Shown here in pieces: positions 12,706 through 24,623 of a DNA stretch of 64,000 nucleotides (its first letter is position 1; every line of letters starts with the position of its first letter). The notes beneath the pieces were generated by a model. It ran no database searches, was not told the origin of the DNA, and saw only the letters and a list, made by a program, of their open reading frames with translations. Origin of the DNA: Caenorhabditis elegans. Lineage: Eukaryota; Nematoda; Chromadorea; Rhabditida; Rhabditidae. The translations under genes and the position numbers were made by a program. The stretch lies in assembly GCF_000002985.6 (NCBI RefSeq), contig NC_003284.9, positions 3,472,001 through 3,536,000 on the forward strand, read 5' to 3'.

Positions 12706-13838
12706 ATACGTGCACTGACCGAAAAATAATAAAACGTGCTTTGACCATAGAAAAATAAACCATTTGCACTGACCAAAAAAAAAATAAAAATTGCACTGAC
12801 AAAGAAAAAGAAAACAAGTGCACTGACCAAAAAAATGAACCATTTGCACTGACGAAAAAAGATGAAGCGTGTACTGACAAAAAATAAAACAAGTGCACTG
12901 ACCAAAGAAAAAAACACGTGCACTGACCAAAGAAAAAACACGTGCATTGATCATTGAAAACATTTGCACTGACCAAAAAAATGAACCATTTGCACTGACG
13001 AAAAAAGATGAAGCGTGCACTGACAAAAAATAAAACAAGTGCACTGACCAACGAAAAAACACGTGCATTGATTATTGAAAACATTTGCACTGACCAAAAA
13101 AATATGAAGCATGCTCTGGCAAAGAAAAAGAAAACAAGTGCACTGACCATAGCAAAAAACACGTGCACTGACCAATGAAAAAAACACGGGCATTGGGATC
13201 ATTGAAAAATAAAACATTTGCACTGACCAAAAAATGATGAAGCGTGCACTGACAAAAAAAAATAAAACTTGCACTGACCAAAGAAAAATAAAAAATTTTC
13301 ATTGACCAAAAAAGATGAAGCGTGCACTGGCAAAGAAAAAGAAAACAAGTGCGCCCTGACCATAGAAAAATAAAACATTTTCACTGATTAAAAAAAAGAT
13401 GAAACGCGCACTGACCAAAAAAAAATTAAATGTGCACTGACCAAAGAAAAATAAAACATGTGTACTGACCATAGAAAAATAAAACATTTGCACTGACCAA
13501 AAAAAAAGAAACTTGCACTGACAAAGAAAAAGAAAACACGTGCACTGACCATAGAAAAATAAAACATTTGCACTGACCAAAAAAAGATGAAACGCGCACT
13601 GACCACAAAAATTAAATGCGCACTGACCAAAGAAAAATGAAACATGTGCACTGACCATAGAAAAATAAAACATTTGCACTGACCAAAAAAAACGCGCACA
13701 GACCACAAAAAATTAAATGCGCACTGACCAAAGAAAAATAAAACATGTGCACTGACCATAGAAAAATAAAACATTTGCACTGACCAAAAAAAACGCGCAC
13801 AGACCACAATAAAATTAAATGTGCACTGACCAAAGGAA
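12706..13838 (+). repeat. minisatellite, about 22-32 bp units
   Basis: About 1.1 kb built from tandem units with the core GCACTGAC(C) followed by an A-rich spacer such as AAAGAAAAATAAAAC and words like CATTTG, CACGTG or CATGTG. All units point the same way. Unit length varies with the A-run, and higher-order alternation of two or three unit types is visible, mostly in the right half (13430-13830). The overlapping minus-strand ORFs of 60-154 codons here, rich in Phe and the word GQC, are translations of the repeat and not genes. Confidence 0.97.
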
Positions 13839-13839
13839 G

Positions 13840-16800
13840 ATTCAGTTTAACTGGACTTTTTCAGATTCCGTATCCGTGGGGATAATTTCTTTTTTATTCT
13901 AGAACTTTTTTCTAGAATTATTCTGATATAACCGAATAAATGTGTCATGACAAGTTTATAAAATGTGTGAATTTAGATGAAGACTTTTTATAAAATTAAC
14001 AATTCCTGAGAAATTATCAAAACATTTTTAAAAAATGTCTTTTTTTCTATAATCTTGGTGTTTGCGAAACACATGGTACTTTGAAAGTGCGTATTGCCAA
14101 CCGAAGTTATTCGAAACAATTGTTTCATGTAAAATCCACGTTTTCGTAACATGTACACGATATATGTAATTCGAGTCGGTTTTCAGTGTTTGAAAAGAAC
14201 TGACCGAGTGTTACAAAACATGTCTTCTCGTTTTTGTGTCAGACGACATAGAGAATGAGATATATATTCAGGACACCCCATATCATTTACCTTTGCCGCG
14301 ACCCTGTTTTAGTGCAAACTCTCTTTTTCCTCTCTTTCTTGCTCTTTCTTGCTTGTCTTTAATGTTGACCTTTTGTCATTTGGTCCCAATTTTGATCTTT
14401 TTGAAAAAAGATGAATGAATCCAGACATTTTTCTTTGCGATTTGATTTTTTGTTTTGTTTTTCGATTAGGTTTCTCCTGGAAAAAACATATCAGAAGGTC
14501 CCATTGATAACATTGTGACGTATTATGTTTTGCAATTTTTTTCTTCGAAATAAACATCGGATACTTTGGGTTTTGTTCCTCCCAAATAGTTTTTGATAAT
14601 TTAGGCTGAACTAAAATCAATTTTCAAAAATTGAAAGATACATAAAATCAATTGATGTCAGCAAATATTTTTTTAGAGTTATAATTCCTTTTTTTCTTTT
14701 CCACCCAAAACACCTTGTACCATTTGTCAACCTTTAAAACATTTTTCGAGAGTTATATTTTATCACTAAGAAGATAATTCCTAAGAAGCTTATGGCAGTG
14801 CTCAAAAGGTCAAGAAGACGCTCATTGTCGGTGGCCATTAGTTCAGAAATAGCATTCATTCTTTAAAAAATTATTCAAATTTATTTTTATCCTAAAAATA
14901 TTCTAAAAGAGAAAAATATTCTACAAAAAAAATTCAATTCTGTAAAAATATTTTGTGCACGCAATTAATTAAATTTTTTATAAAATATTCTACGAAAACT
15001 AGTTCATGTTGTAAATTTTTCTTCAAATTGTTTGTAATTAGTACTAGACGAAAATATTTATTTTAAGTATTAAAAAAATGCTCGGAAGGTTAAAAGTGCA
15101 TTAACATTTTGAAAAACCTAAAAGTGTTTTTAATCTGACATTTCATTCTGCAATGTTTGATTTGTAGATAATCTTTATTTTAAAATTGATCACCCTTCTT
15201 AGAACCTTTAACAAAGATAGACAAGTTTTCATTTTAATTTCAAAATTTTCAAATTTTCAAAAAATTATTCAAGGTGAAAAACGTTTAAAATGCCAAAATG
15301 GTCAAATATCATGTCAAACTTTTCAAAATGTGTTTTTTGAAAATTCTTTATTGACAGTCAAAAACTGGCTATCACTGAGTAAGTACCACTTTTTGAAACA
15401 AAATAAAATGTGTTTTTTAACAATTACTGAAAAGTTTTACTGTAACCATAACTAAACTATAAAACTATCAACAAAAAAAAAATTTCCATTCTTTTAAAAG
15501 TATTACTATGATATTTGGTTCCTTTGGCATTAAAGAAGTGGTTTTTGACAACCTCCCCACTCCACTTTCAAACTTTTAGAAAGTTTTCAACGAAACCTTT
15601 TTAAAACACTCTAGTCATTCCAAAAAGTTACAAATAACAGCAACACAATAAGTGATTGATGTGACGATACCTTCTCTGATCTTTCTTCAATCGCCATACA
15701 ATATATGTGAGCGAGCCACAAGAGAGTTGTTACATCTCACTCGTTTCCACCCATCCCTCACTTTCGAAATGACATCAGAGCAGAACACGGGCTCTTGTAC
15801 GTGTATCAAGTCGACACGACGAAATTGAGAAGGTTCCGGATTCCTGGGAAATGACTAGCATATACATGAGAATCGTCCACTCCTCGTCGTCTCATTTTTC
15901 CAGTTTCATTTTTTGTAGAGTTTTGCAAAAAAAAATGGTATTCCTAGTGTCTCACGCTTCATGTTTGCATTTTGATGGGTTTAACTTTCTATTGTGGCAG
16001 TTCCTTCAAAGGATTAGTTTCTGGAAAGTAACAAAGGGATTAGTAGCAGTAATATTATACACGCATTAGAACTTTGAACAAAAAACAACGTTTTTCTTTT
16101 TTGGTTTCGAGATTCAAGATTAAATAGAAAATAATTTAAAACAGTTACAGCAGACGAATAAGCACTAGGTGGTAGCATTAATCATCAGAAATGCCAATGT
16201 GTCATGGCACCACATACAAACTCGACGATATATCCAAGTTGTCAGAACACGTCAGCTGACATTCGGGTTCGTAGCGAAAAGAGACCTTCTAGTGTGCGGA
16301 GTGGCAGAGAGCGTCTATGGGCCATTTTCACGGCCGATTTGCAGGTGTCAACCGCAGATTTATCAAAATCTGAATGTTGTTTCTGAGGTCTTCCTTACAA
16401 ATTTCTATCCGGATTTCACATTTGGTTCCAATTTTCTCTCTTAACAAGTGTTTCTGTTTGAAGTAGTCGCGTTTAACGATTCTATTTTAAAGAGCACATA
16501 AATCAGACTGCAAATGCGTCGGGAAACAATTGCCACGGGCATTGCAACATTTTCGAAAAATAAAATAAATTTTCCCGATTGGAGTTTACACGAACTTGTT
16601 TTTCTTTGAACGTTATTGTTTTTATTGATAAAATAATACCTGAAAAATTGCGGCGCCGTTCTTGTGAAATTATTCTGGCTAGATTATTGTGATTTCGTGG
16701 AAAAAATTGAATTACTTGTTTTTTTTTAAATACAAATCGATCTTCACGATCTTCAATTTTTTATAACAAAATTAAATGAGAAAGTTTGAAGAAATAATAA

Positions 16801-17300
16801 AACTCTCGAAACATTAATATTTAATTTAATTTAAAAAATTAAAACACATTCTCTGCATTTTATTGTGAAGCAATTTGTTCACTAACGTCTCTAAATCTTT
16901 ACGTTTCAAAATATTTGACCACGAATACGTTTTCCAGATTTTTTTTACAACTAGAATTTTTTTGCTAAGTTTTATAAAGCTATGTTAAATGAATTCTGAA
17001 AAAAAAGAAACAAATTAACAAATTGATAGTTACATTTTGTATTTTTTTTCCCCACTTTCATTTAGTCTCTGAACAAAAATTTAAATATATCCGTAGTTCT
17101 CACTATACGAAAACCAGTCCTCATTATTCAAACCGATTCTATCCCCAGCACCATTGTTACTTGTTGTTTTCCAGAGCCCATCTTTTTTTCTTCTCACAGA
17201 CTACTCTAAAAACTGGTGTAATCTCAGTGTCTCAAAAAACTCCGTGTAAATTCACTTGTTTACCACCCATCTGACAATGATTTATTCCGAAGAGTTTCAG
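13840..17300. other. intergenic, no convincing gene
   Basis: AT-rich spacer. A diverged MITE-like copy lies at about 15275-15575. Two islands of more balanced composition, about 15660-15850 and 16160-16400, contain open frames on both strands, but no exon chain joins them to the gene at 17302. They are more likely promoter or regulatory DNA, or remnants. Confidence 0.55.
15275..15575. mobile_element. diverged MITE-like element, copy 2
   Basis: Contains ATGCCAAAATGGTCAAA, TTTATTGACAGTCAAAA and ACTATGATATTTGGTTCC in the same order as the other copies, and ends near CCCCACTCCACTTTC. The left terminal repeat is not clear. Confidence 0.5.
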
Positions 17301-17301
17301 C
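17292..17301 (+). promoter_or_regulatory. probable SL trans-splice acceptor
   Basis: GAGTTTCAG ends one base before the ATG at 17302, and no upstream exon with fitting phase was found. This fits trans-splicing of the first coding exon. Confidence 0.5.
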
Positions 17302-19155
17302 ATGGGTACGGCTCAACAATGTAGCCCGAGCGATGCATATTTTTTTGGGGAAGCGTACACGACATTCAACAATAGGATGCATGTAACGGTGAGTTGTATT
17401 TGTAAAGAAACTGTGTAGTAGAAGTACCGCAAAAAACTATTTCCAATATACCTGACTTTATTAAAAATTGAAAAAAATTCATCAATTTTGAGTAAAATCC
17501 TAATAACTTTCAGATGGCGGCACGAATAATCCTGGCCGTAGAACTAATTCTACTTTTTATCACAGTGGTGATTGTGCCATTGACGATTGGATTCTTCGAT
17601 ACAATATCACTATTTCAAATTTTAGTGACAGGATCCATATGGATCATGGCAATGATTGCATTAAATCGCCATAGACATACTTTATTATGGCCTATAATAA
17701 TTTTAAAAGTGAGTTTTGAATTTATTTAAATCGACATTGTGGAGTAGCGTCAGAGGAGAAATTGTTAAAAACCACTCCTATGGTGCCAAAACGTCCAAAG
17801 ATTATAACAAAACATATCCTAAAATTTTGAAATTTTTTATTGACAGACAATTAATATTTGAAATTCATTTAAAACATTTTCATACGACGACTTCCAAAAA
17901 CAAGGCAAAATCTGAAATTTTTCCAATTTTCAAAAAAAAAATCATATAAAAATTAGTAATTTTTTCGAAATTTTTTTATTACGATATTCGATCATTGTGG
18001 TGCCATAGGCATGTTTTAATGGAATTTCCCACTGCCGCTACTCCACTTTTAATCTTGTGAGAACTGCAATCGTAACGCAAAACCACAAAAAATATACATT
18101 GTATAACCACAAGAAAAAGTGCAAATAATCACAACTGTTCAAAATGTTTTACTGAAATTATAATGTAATTTAAAAATATTTATGTTTTGCATCACGCTGA
18201 CCACATTATTGAAAATAGTAAGAAAATTTGAAATTAAACTTTTGGAACAAAAAATTGATTGCAGCACACCGGTAAAAATATTTTAAATTGGCTGTGCTCA
18301 GCATTCTTTGTTAAAAGTCTATATTTCAGGCTATTGAAAGTGTTTTTTTTTTGAAAACTAGAAACAAAAATTTATTCAACCAATAACCAATTATACAAGA
18401 AAAAAACAGTCTTTTACAAAAAATTTATCATGAAAATTAAAAAAAAAACCTTATTCAAATTTATAAAAAGTTTGGCTGACATGGTCGGTTTGAAAAACGT
18501 GTCTCTTTTTTGAAAACTTGAAATACAATGCGTCTAATAAAATAATTACGTCATACGGAAAATTTGTTTGATTCACGTTTTAAATTACACGTAGTGAAAA
18601 CTGCAAAATTGTCAGTTTCTGTTTTTTTTCTGCAAATTTGAATCAATAAATACATCTGTTACCAGAATTTGTGTTAATATTATTTTCAGCATTTTACGTA
18701 AAAAACGATGCCGTATTTTCCTATTAAATTTGCTTTCAAAATTGTTTTCCAAAAAAGGGAGCACAACTTATAGATTGCAAAATTATTAGAAGCTGCAATA
18801 CTTTATATTATTTAAAATTTAATTTTTCAGATATCTGAGATAATCCTCGGCGTATTCCTAATAGTGATCGCCGCGTTGTTAGCCGTTGTTCGAAGACGCG
18901 TACTATTGCGATTAATGCAATGGAGGATAACAACAATAGATCGTAAGAACCATGAAACATTGTCCCTTAAAAAACCAACCTTCAGATTCCAACCAAGGCA
19001 TTCACATTATTGGTTTATTGCTTTTTATGTTGCTTCAAATTGTGTACAACACAATAGCAGTACAAACACTGTGGGACGTGTTCGAATATCTTCGGCAGCG
19101 GACGATATTTATGTACAATCAGGAACGATCGCAAGTGCACCAGTACTTTTTGTGA
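17302..19155 (+). CDS. putative four-pass membrane protein, nematode-type
   Basis: Four exons, 17302-17388, 17514-17708, 18831-18942 and 18986-19155, give about 187 aa. Each junction keeps phase and uses good consensus sites. Residues 1-30 are polar. Hydrophobic segments follow at about 32-55 (ILAVELILLFITVVIVPLTI), 60-80, 95-118 (a run of Ile, Leu and Val ending at RRR) and 136-156 (GLLLFMLLQIVYNTIAV). The C-terminus is short and polar (SQVHQYFL). I recognise no named family. The size and four-helix layout resemble the many small tetraspan orphan proteins of nematodes. Intron 2 is 1.1 kb and carries a MITE-like element. Function unknown. The splice chain and hydrophobicity support a real gene, and the start could be the ATG at 17514 if exon 1 is not used. 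Confidence 0.75.
17739..18046. mobile_element. MITE-like element with 11-bp inverted repeats, copy 3
   Basis: 308 bp inside intron 2 of the four-pass membrane gene. The left end GTGGAGTAGCG (17739-17749) is the exact reverse complement of the right end CGCTACTCCAC (18036-18046). It has no coding capacity. Internal words GTGCCAAAACGTCCAAAG, TTTATTGACAG and TGGTGCCATAGG recur in the other copies. This is the clearest member of the family in the window together with the one at 53923. Confidence 0.8.
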
Positions 19156-19159
19156 GAAA

Positions 19160-22100
19160 CTGTCTCGCGTATTATCAAGTTATTATTGCTCTTATTATTA
19201 TTATTCCAATTTTTAATTTTAATTGAACAAGTTTTAGTTCTAGCCTCCAACTTAGTTGGATCATCCAAAGTGATTTTATTTAAAAATTTTGAAAATTTAT
19301 AAAAATCTATCTGAACTACAAGAAAAGATTTATGTAAATTTTCCACTTTTCAAAATCATTGTCACAAAAAGAAACAGTAGATACTCCCCCAAAACAGTAT
19401 TCAAAAGTTATTTATTGTCATTCTCTCACTCCCACAAAATTTTCTCCCATTTGCTTCGGGCCAAAACGACATTGTGATGTATTTTATGTGATCTTTAGGA
19501 AACTAACATTTTGATCCTAGTCTCATAACGCTTTAGTAATTTTTTTTTCAATGCCAGGATTTGAAATAAATTGTTTCAATTGTCTAAAGTTTTGTTTCTT
19601 TTTGTTTTCGTTTCTCCGCAGTATTTGGCGCAATGAAAGTTCAATGTTAGGGAAAATTTTGATAAAATTATAAGTTTTCAGTTATAAGAACTGTGTCACG
19701 CTATTTTTATTCAAATTTATTACAGAATAAAAATATGGATAATATCTAAAACTTTGAAGTTTCTCACTTTAATTACATAAAAACAGGACAATTGTCCACA
19801 CATTTCGCATTGTTTTTTGTTTTTTGTTTTGCCACACTTTTGCCGTTTTTCTTTTAGGCTGAGGTCCCATATGGCAAAGGTTATCGTATATACATTTCAA
19901 TTTGAGTCATCAAGTCATCAAAACGACAAAAAATTGAATAGTGTCTAAATGAAGTCCTCGGCCTAAATTTGAATCTATTCAATAATATTTTGTAAATGAA
20001 AGAAAATTATTAATATTTTGTTTTCTAAACGTAGGATTTCGAAAAGATTAACTACAAATGCATTACATTTGATTTATCAAAATTGTTCATCAATGTTTTG
20101 GCAAAGTACTAAAATTTCAAAAAAAAAAAAAGAATTTGTGAAAATGCTCGAGCAGTTTTCCAATTTTGAACCCGGGAAAGATTAGTACTTAAAAATTAAC
20201 TTATGATAGGTAAAAACTGAGTCTGAAACTGAAAACTGAAAATTTTTAAACTGGTTCTTAACAATTTTCTATCGATCCTATATTTGAAAAAATGAAAGAA
20301 ATTTTTTTTTTAATTTTACAAAAAATGTAAGCTTTAAAATTTTATGAAAATCATTAAACTTGTAGTATTTTATACAAAAATTTGATAAAAACGCCAGTAT
20401 TTAAATTTTAGTTAAATTTTCACGAAGAATTCATTATACTACAAAATTTCCAATAACAAATTGCGTTCCATTTTCAAACAGGCAACAAATCTTCTTCCTT
20501 ATCAAAACTTTGGATTTTAATTGATTGTGATAAGTTCTCAAACTTTCTTGCAGTGATTACTCATAGGGAGTGGCGTCTCTTCTTTACCAATTATTTTTTT
20601 TGTTTCCAAACTGAACTATACTCTTTCGGCAGCCCCTTCAACTTATCTCATTTTTATTGTTCCTGTTGTGATCAGCTCTCACACGTCACTTCAAATTATC
20701 TCTTTTTGAGTAAAGTTTCAATGACACATTTTTTTCGGACTTTTTCCCTGTTTCCCTATCGTAGATTGTTTTCTCCCTCTCATGATGGGTATCCGAATGA
20801 AAATAAATAAAAATAGAATACTACTCCTCCTACTCTGTCACTTTTCCTTGAATAACAGCCGTTGCTAGTGTCAAGTTTCGTGTAGAAACACTTTCGATAA
20901 GAGAGAACTGAAACAAAAAAAAGTTTCAAAGATGATTACGATTTTTATATTTTTACATTTTCAAAATTGTGTTTATTTTTTGACGCGAAAACTCCAAAAA
21001 CATAATTTTTCCTGCTTTTCTGCCATCTTTTCATTTCAATTTGTTTCATTTTTTTGAGACGCAGAATTGAGGAGCTGGAAGAAAAAGTATTGCAATAATT
21101 TATTTTTGCTTTGATAATACCAAAACTTTTTTTCAAAAAATAAGAAAAAAAAACCAAAAAAAAAAAGTAAAGCCAAATCCAATTTGAAGAAAACCTCAAA
21201 GCTTCACAACGATATACATATGCAGACAAAGTTATCTTTGTCGCCATCCTGTTCCAAAATTGTTTGGAATTTATTCACATCACCAAACAACACACTTCCC
21301 CACAAGTCGTCATCTAAAGAGTAGCACACATATTTTTTGTTTGAAATGAGAATCCAGAACCGCGTCCCAGAAAATATTGAAAATAATACTGAAAGAGAAG
21401 ATAATACGATTATGTTTTTTTTATTACGAAAGCAATTTTTTTCCGTCTTGCTAAGATGACCTTCAGCTATGGGATTTTTTTTCACTTTTAGAGATATAAC
21501 AAAGGTCGGTGTCAAAAAATGATCCTTTTTAATCTTTTCAGTTTTCATGAAAAAAGGTTTAGAAAACCCACGGTTTTCTAATTCAATTTTTTGGTTATAT
21601 GAAAAAAATTTGGTATTGGAAAAATAAAAATTTTTAATGATGAAAAATGAAAAAAGTTTTTAGTTTTTAGTATTCTCATACTTAAATATTAGTCGTTTCT
21701 ATGCCAAAAATAATAATCAAAAATGATAAATCAACCAACAATTTGAAAAAAATGCGGCAATAGTTTTTTTTTTTGGCAACTGCTCAAAATTGTTTATTAA
21801 TTTTCAATAAACAAAATAGGGTGTCAAACTGAATTAAGCAGTTTAGAAATTCTAAATTTTAAAAGTAACATTAAAAGTTATCATAAATTTCAAAAACTAG
21901 TTTTGTTTTGATTTCTATTCTATTTTGCGTTAGAAAAAATATAATACTACACCCATTTGAGATGTCATTATTCACTTCTATTCCGCTCTCTCACTTGTCT
22001 CCCTAGAAGAACAACTATTCCTTCATATTTTATCATTCAACTTCCGAGATTGATCCAACATACATTTTTCCATATTTATTTGCTTAACAGCTTACCTTGT

Positions 22101-24610
22101 CGCACACTTGACGGTATCCATATCTCAAACAGTAAATGACACCCCCTCTCTCGTGGCAATGTCTAGAACAAAAGTGTTGACTTCATTTTCAATTTCCTAT
22201 CCAAACAATGTTCATTTTGTTTATATTTCATTTTTCGAAAAATCAAGACATTAAGGAAGTGGGAGTAGACAAATGGCTTTTCCACTTTTCTACTCTTGTC
22301 AGTTTTTTTTTCATATTTTCTTCATTAATTGAAAAGAACCATAAAATCAGCAAAATCAGTTGACTCTGGTGTGATAGACAAATATTTTTTCGAACTGATA
22401 AGAATAAGGAAAATGTATTGTCTGAAAATAAGATTGAGCATTTTTACCATTTTGTTATTGTACTTCCCTATTTCATTTTTTTTTCGTTTTTTTTTTCTAA
22501 ATGTTCTTTTCATTGTAGGCGGGATGTCATGTGATAAAAGCCCACGTGAGGTCGACCTTTAAATGAAATTGAAACAAGGGCTCTCCAAGTATTGTTTTAA
22601 TCGTTTGTCTGAACTTTAATTTATGCTTCTCTACAAGCATCCTACATAGGTTCCTCGGTGAACCGCCTTGAGTTTAATTTCGCCTCAAGGGGAGTAGCAG
22701 GAAGATTCCGAATTTTTTTGCAATTTATCCGTTCAATGACAGCTGCTTGTCATAGTTCTTCAAATTATGAGATATTGTCGTTCGGTAGGGGGGGGGGGGG
22801 CGCCAACTCACTTCATCACTTGTCACCGAGCTGTGTGTTTGACAACAGGAACCCATTCCCCCTAGCAATTGGTCTCACCTTAGCTTCTATCTCTTTTCCA
22901 ATTGCCGAACATCACATAGTTTGATAAATCGTGTTTGTTCGAATCTTCGACTTTTGTTTTATGATTTATAGCATTTTTCTCAGGTGCTATCAAGTGTGGT
23001 ATTTCAGTTGTTCCAGGTGTTAAGGTGTTAGGCGGTTAAATGGCAAGAGGAAGTGAGAAGCAAAATGGTGAAAAGTAACTTCCAGATAATCAACACAAGT
23101 TTTGAAATTTTTTGTTTTCAATCAAGTTTCGAAAAGTACAGAAAAATATTTTTGTCAAAGTTAACAAAAGTTTTTTCTAGACTAGAAAAGCTTCACTACA
23201 TTGATATAAAAATTAAGTTAGTAGTGCCTAGTCATAATATTTCCAAACTATGCATAAAATTGAGTCAAGCTATCAAAAACCTAAGAAAATTGAAGTCCAT
23301 GACCGAATATATAGAAACAGCAATTATCTTTTCATTGTTTCCTCCCGTTTTCTCAGTTTCTCTCAAATATTTTTCTCAGCCATATTTTCCAATCAAGTAC
23401 ACCAAAGTTACAAAAAGCAATGACTTTTCTGAAATCACATAAAAAGTAAGTAGTGTTTCAAAATTGATATTAAATTCAGTTTCCGCGTCTGCCAAGTATT
23501 TTTCAGATTCTAGTCTAGCGTTACCAACAAAAAAAGTGTCACCTCAACTTTATGTCACATTCTGTATTTCGGCGCATTACCTAACAAAGCCTATTATTAT
23601 CTTCTCATTCAAAAAAAAAGTGTTGCAAAATTAACTGTCACGAATCGGAAATTTACGTTTTTGAAAAGGTCGTCAAATTATTTTTTTTCATGCGCGATTG
23701 ACAGTACTTTAGATAGACGACAAGGGAGGGGGAGGGAAGGGGTAAAATACTAGAAGACCGCCCTATTTCAATCCAATTTGAAATGCATCCTTTGAACTAT
23801 AGGTAGTGCGCAATAAATAAACAAAATCGTCTATCTTCGCAAACGAGTTAAAATGTTCCTCCCAAAAATTCCTATGAATCAGATTTAATACCTGTGATCA
23901 CAAAATGAGAAAAAACCTTATCTTCTCAGTTTGTGTTGTTTCTTCTCTTTTTCTGGGGTATCCCTTTTCTTCTCAAATCGCTTCATCTCTGTCCCTCTTA
24001 TCATCGATGTCTGAAGATATTGCAGTAATTTGTGTGTGCGTGTGTCATATTGAGATTTTCAAAACCTTCAAAACCTACAGTCACAAAACATGCCGCCAGA
24101 TACACGGATTAACAAAGAAATTGTGAGAAAAAAGCGGCCGAAGACTGCCGCATCTTGTGTTTTCATCAATTCATTAGTTCATTCATCGTTTCAGTTTCCT
24201 CCCCCCTATTCATTTATTGTGTTACATGTTCATTCTCATTCTTGCATGCAGATCTGACACAATCCTCATTGTTTCCATTGGGCGCAACGGGGGCCCTCCA
24301 AGAAAAAAAATTGGAAAATACGTTGTTTCATGTGGCAAAAAGAAACATCTTGAGTCTACAACCGCACAACTCTAATGAGGAATTTTTCGAGAGAAACAAC
24401 ATAGCACAACACATCTCTTTCTTTCTTTTTTTCGTTACTTTTTTCAACGATTGACCTACCAAAAGATGTGAATATGAATATTACATATTCTTATTTATGC
24501 ATTGTGTTACTTCATTTGTTTTGCATGTCTGGAATTTCGTTTTTCAGAAAAAAAAGACCCCCAGTTTCTCCGTTGTTATTTTGTTGCGTCTACCTTTGAA
24601 TATTTAACTA
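19160..24610. other. intergenic, no convincing gene
   Basis: About 5.4 kb upstream of glt-1. Mostly AT-rich. Promoter-like blocks of more even composition occur at 20.5-20.9, 22.6-22.9 and 23.9-24.4 kb and probably include glt-1 regulatory DNA. A minus-strand frame at 21204-21548 ends in a locally protein-like 40 codons, but no partner exon was found. Confidence 0.5.
22788..22800 (+). repeat. G13 tract
   Basis: Uninterrupted run of 13 G. Long G runs in C. elegans are known to depend on the DOG-1/FANCJ helicase for stability. Confidence 0.95.
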
Positions 24611-24613
24611 GTT

Positions 24614-24623
24614 CATTTTTCAG
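24614..24623 (+). promoter_or_regulatory. probable SL trans-splice acceptor of glt-1
   Basis: CATTTTTCAG ends at 24623, directly before the ATG at 24624. No upstream exon is needed for a complete transporter, so this is probably a trans-splice site. Confidence 0.55.

Noticed and set aside
12657..13833. Series of overlapping minus-strand ORFs (60-154 codons) rich in Phe and GQC
   Set aside because: They are translations of the minisatellite in several frames; the same phrase recurs with every repeat unit and there is no independent coding signal.
18864..19226. 120-codon plus ORF across exons 3-4 of the four-pass membrane gene
   Set aside because: It reads through a good intron (18943-18985) in the wrong frame; the spliced frame gives a hydrophobic helix and stops cleanly at 19155.
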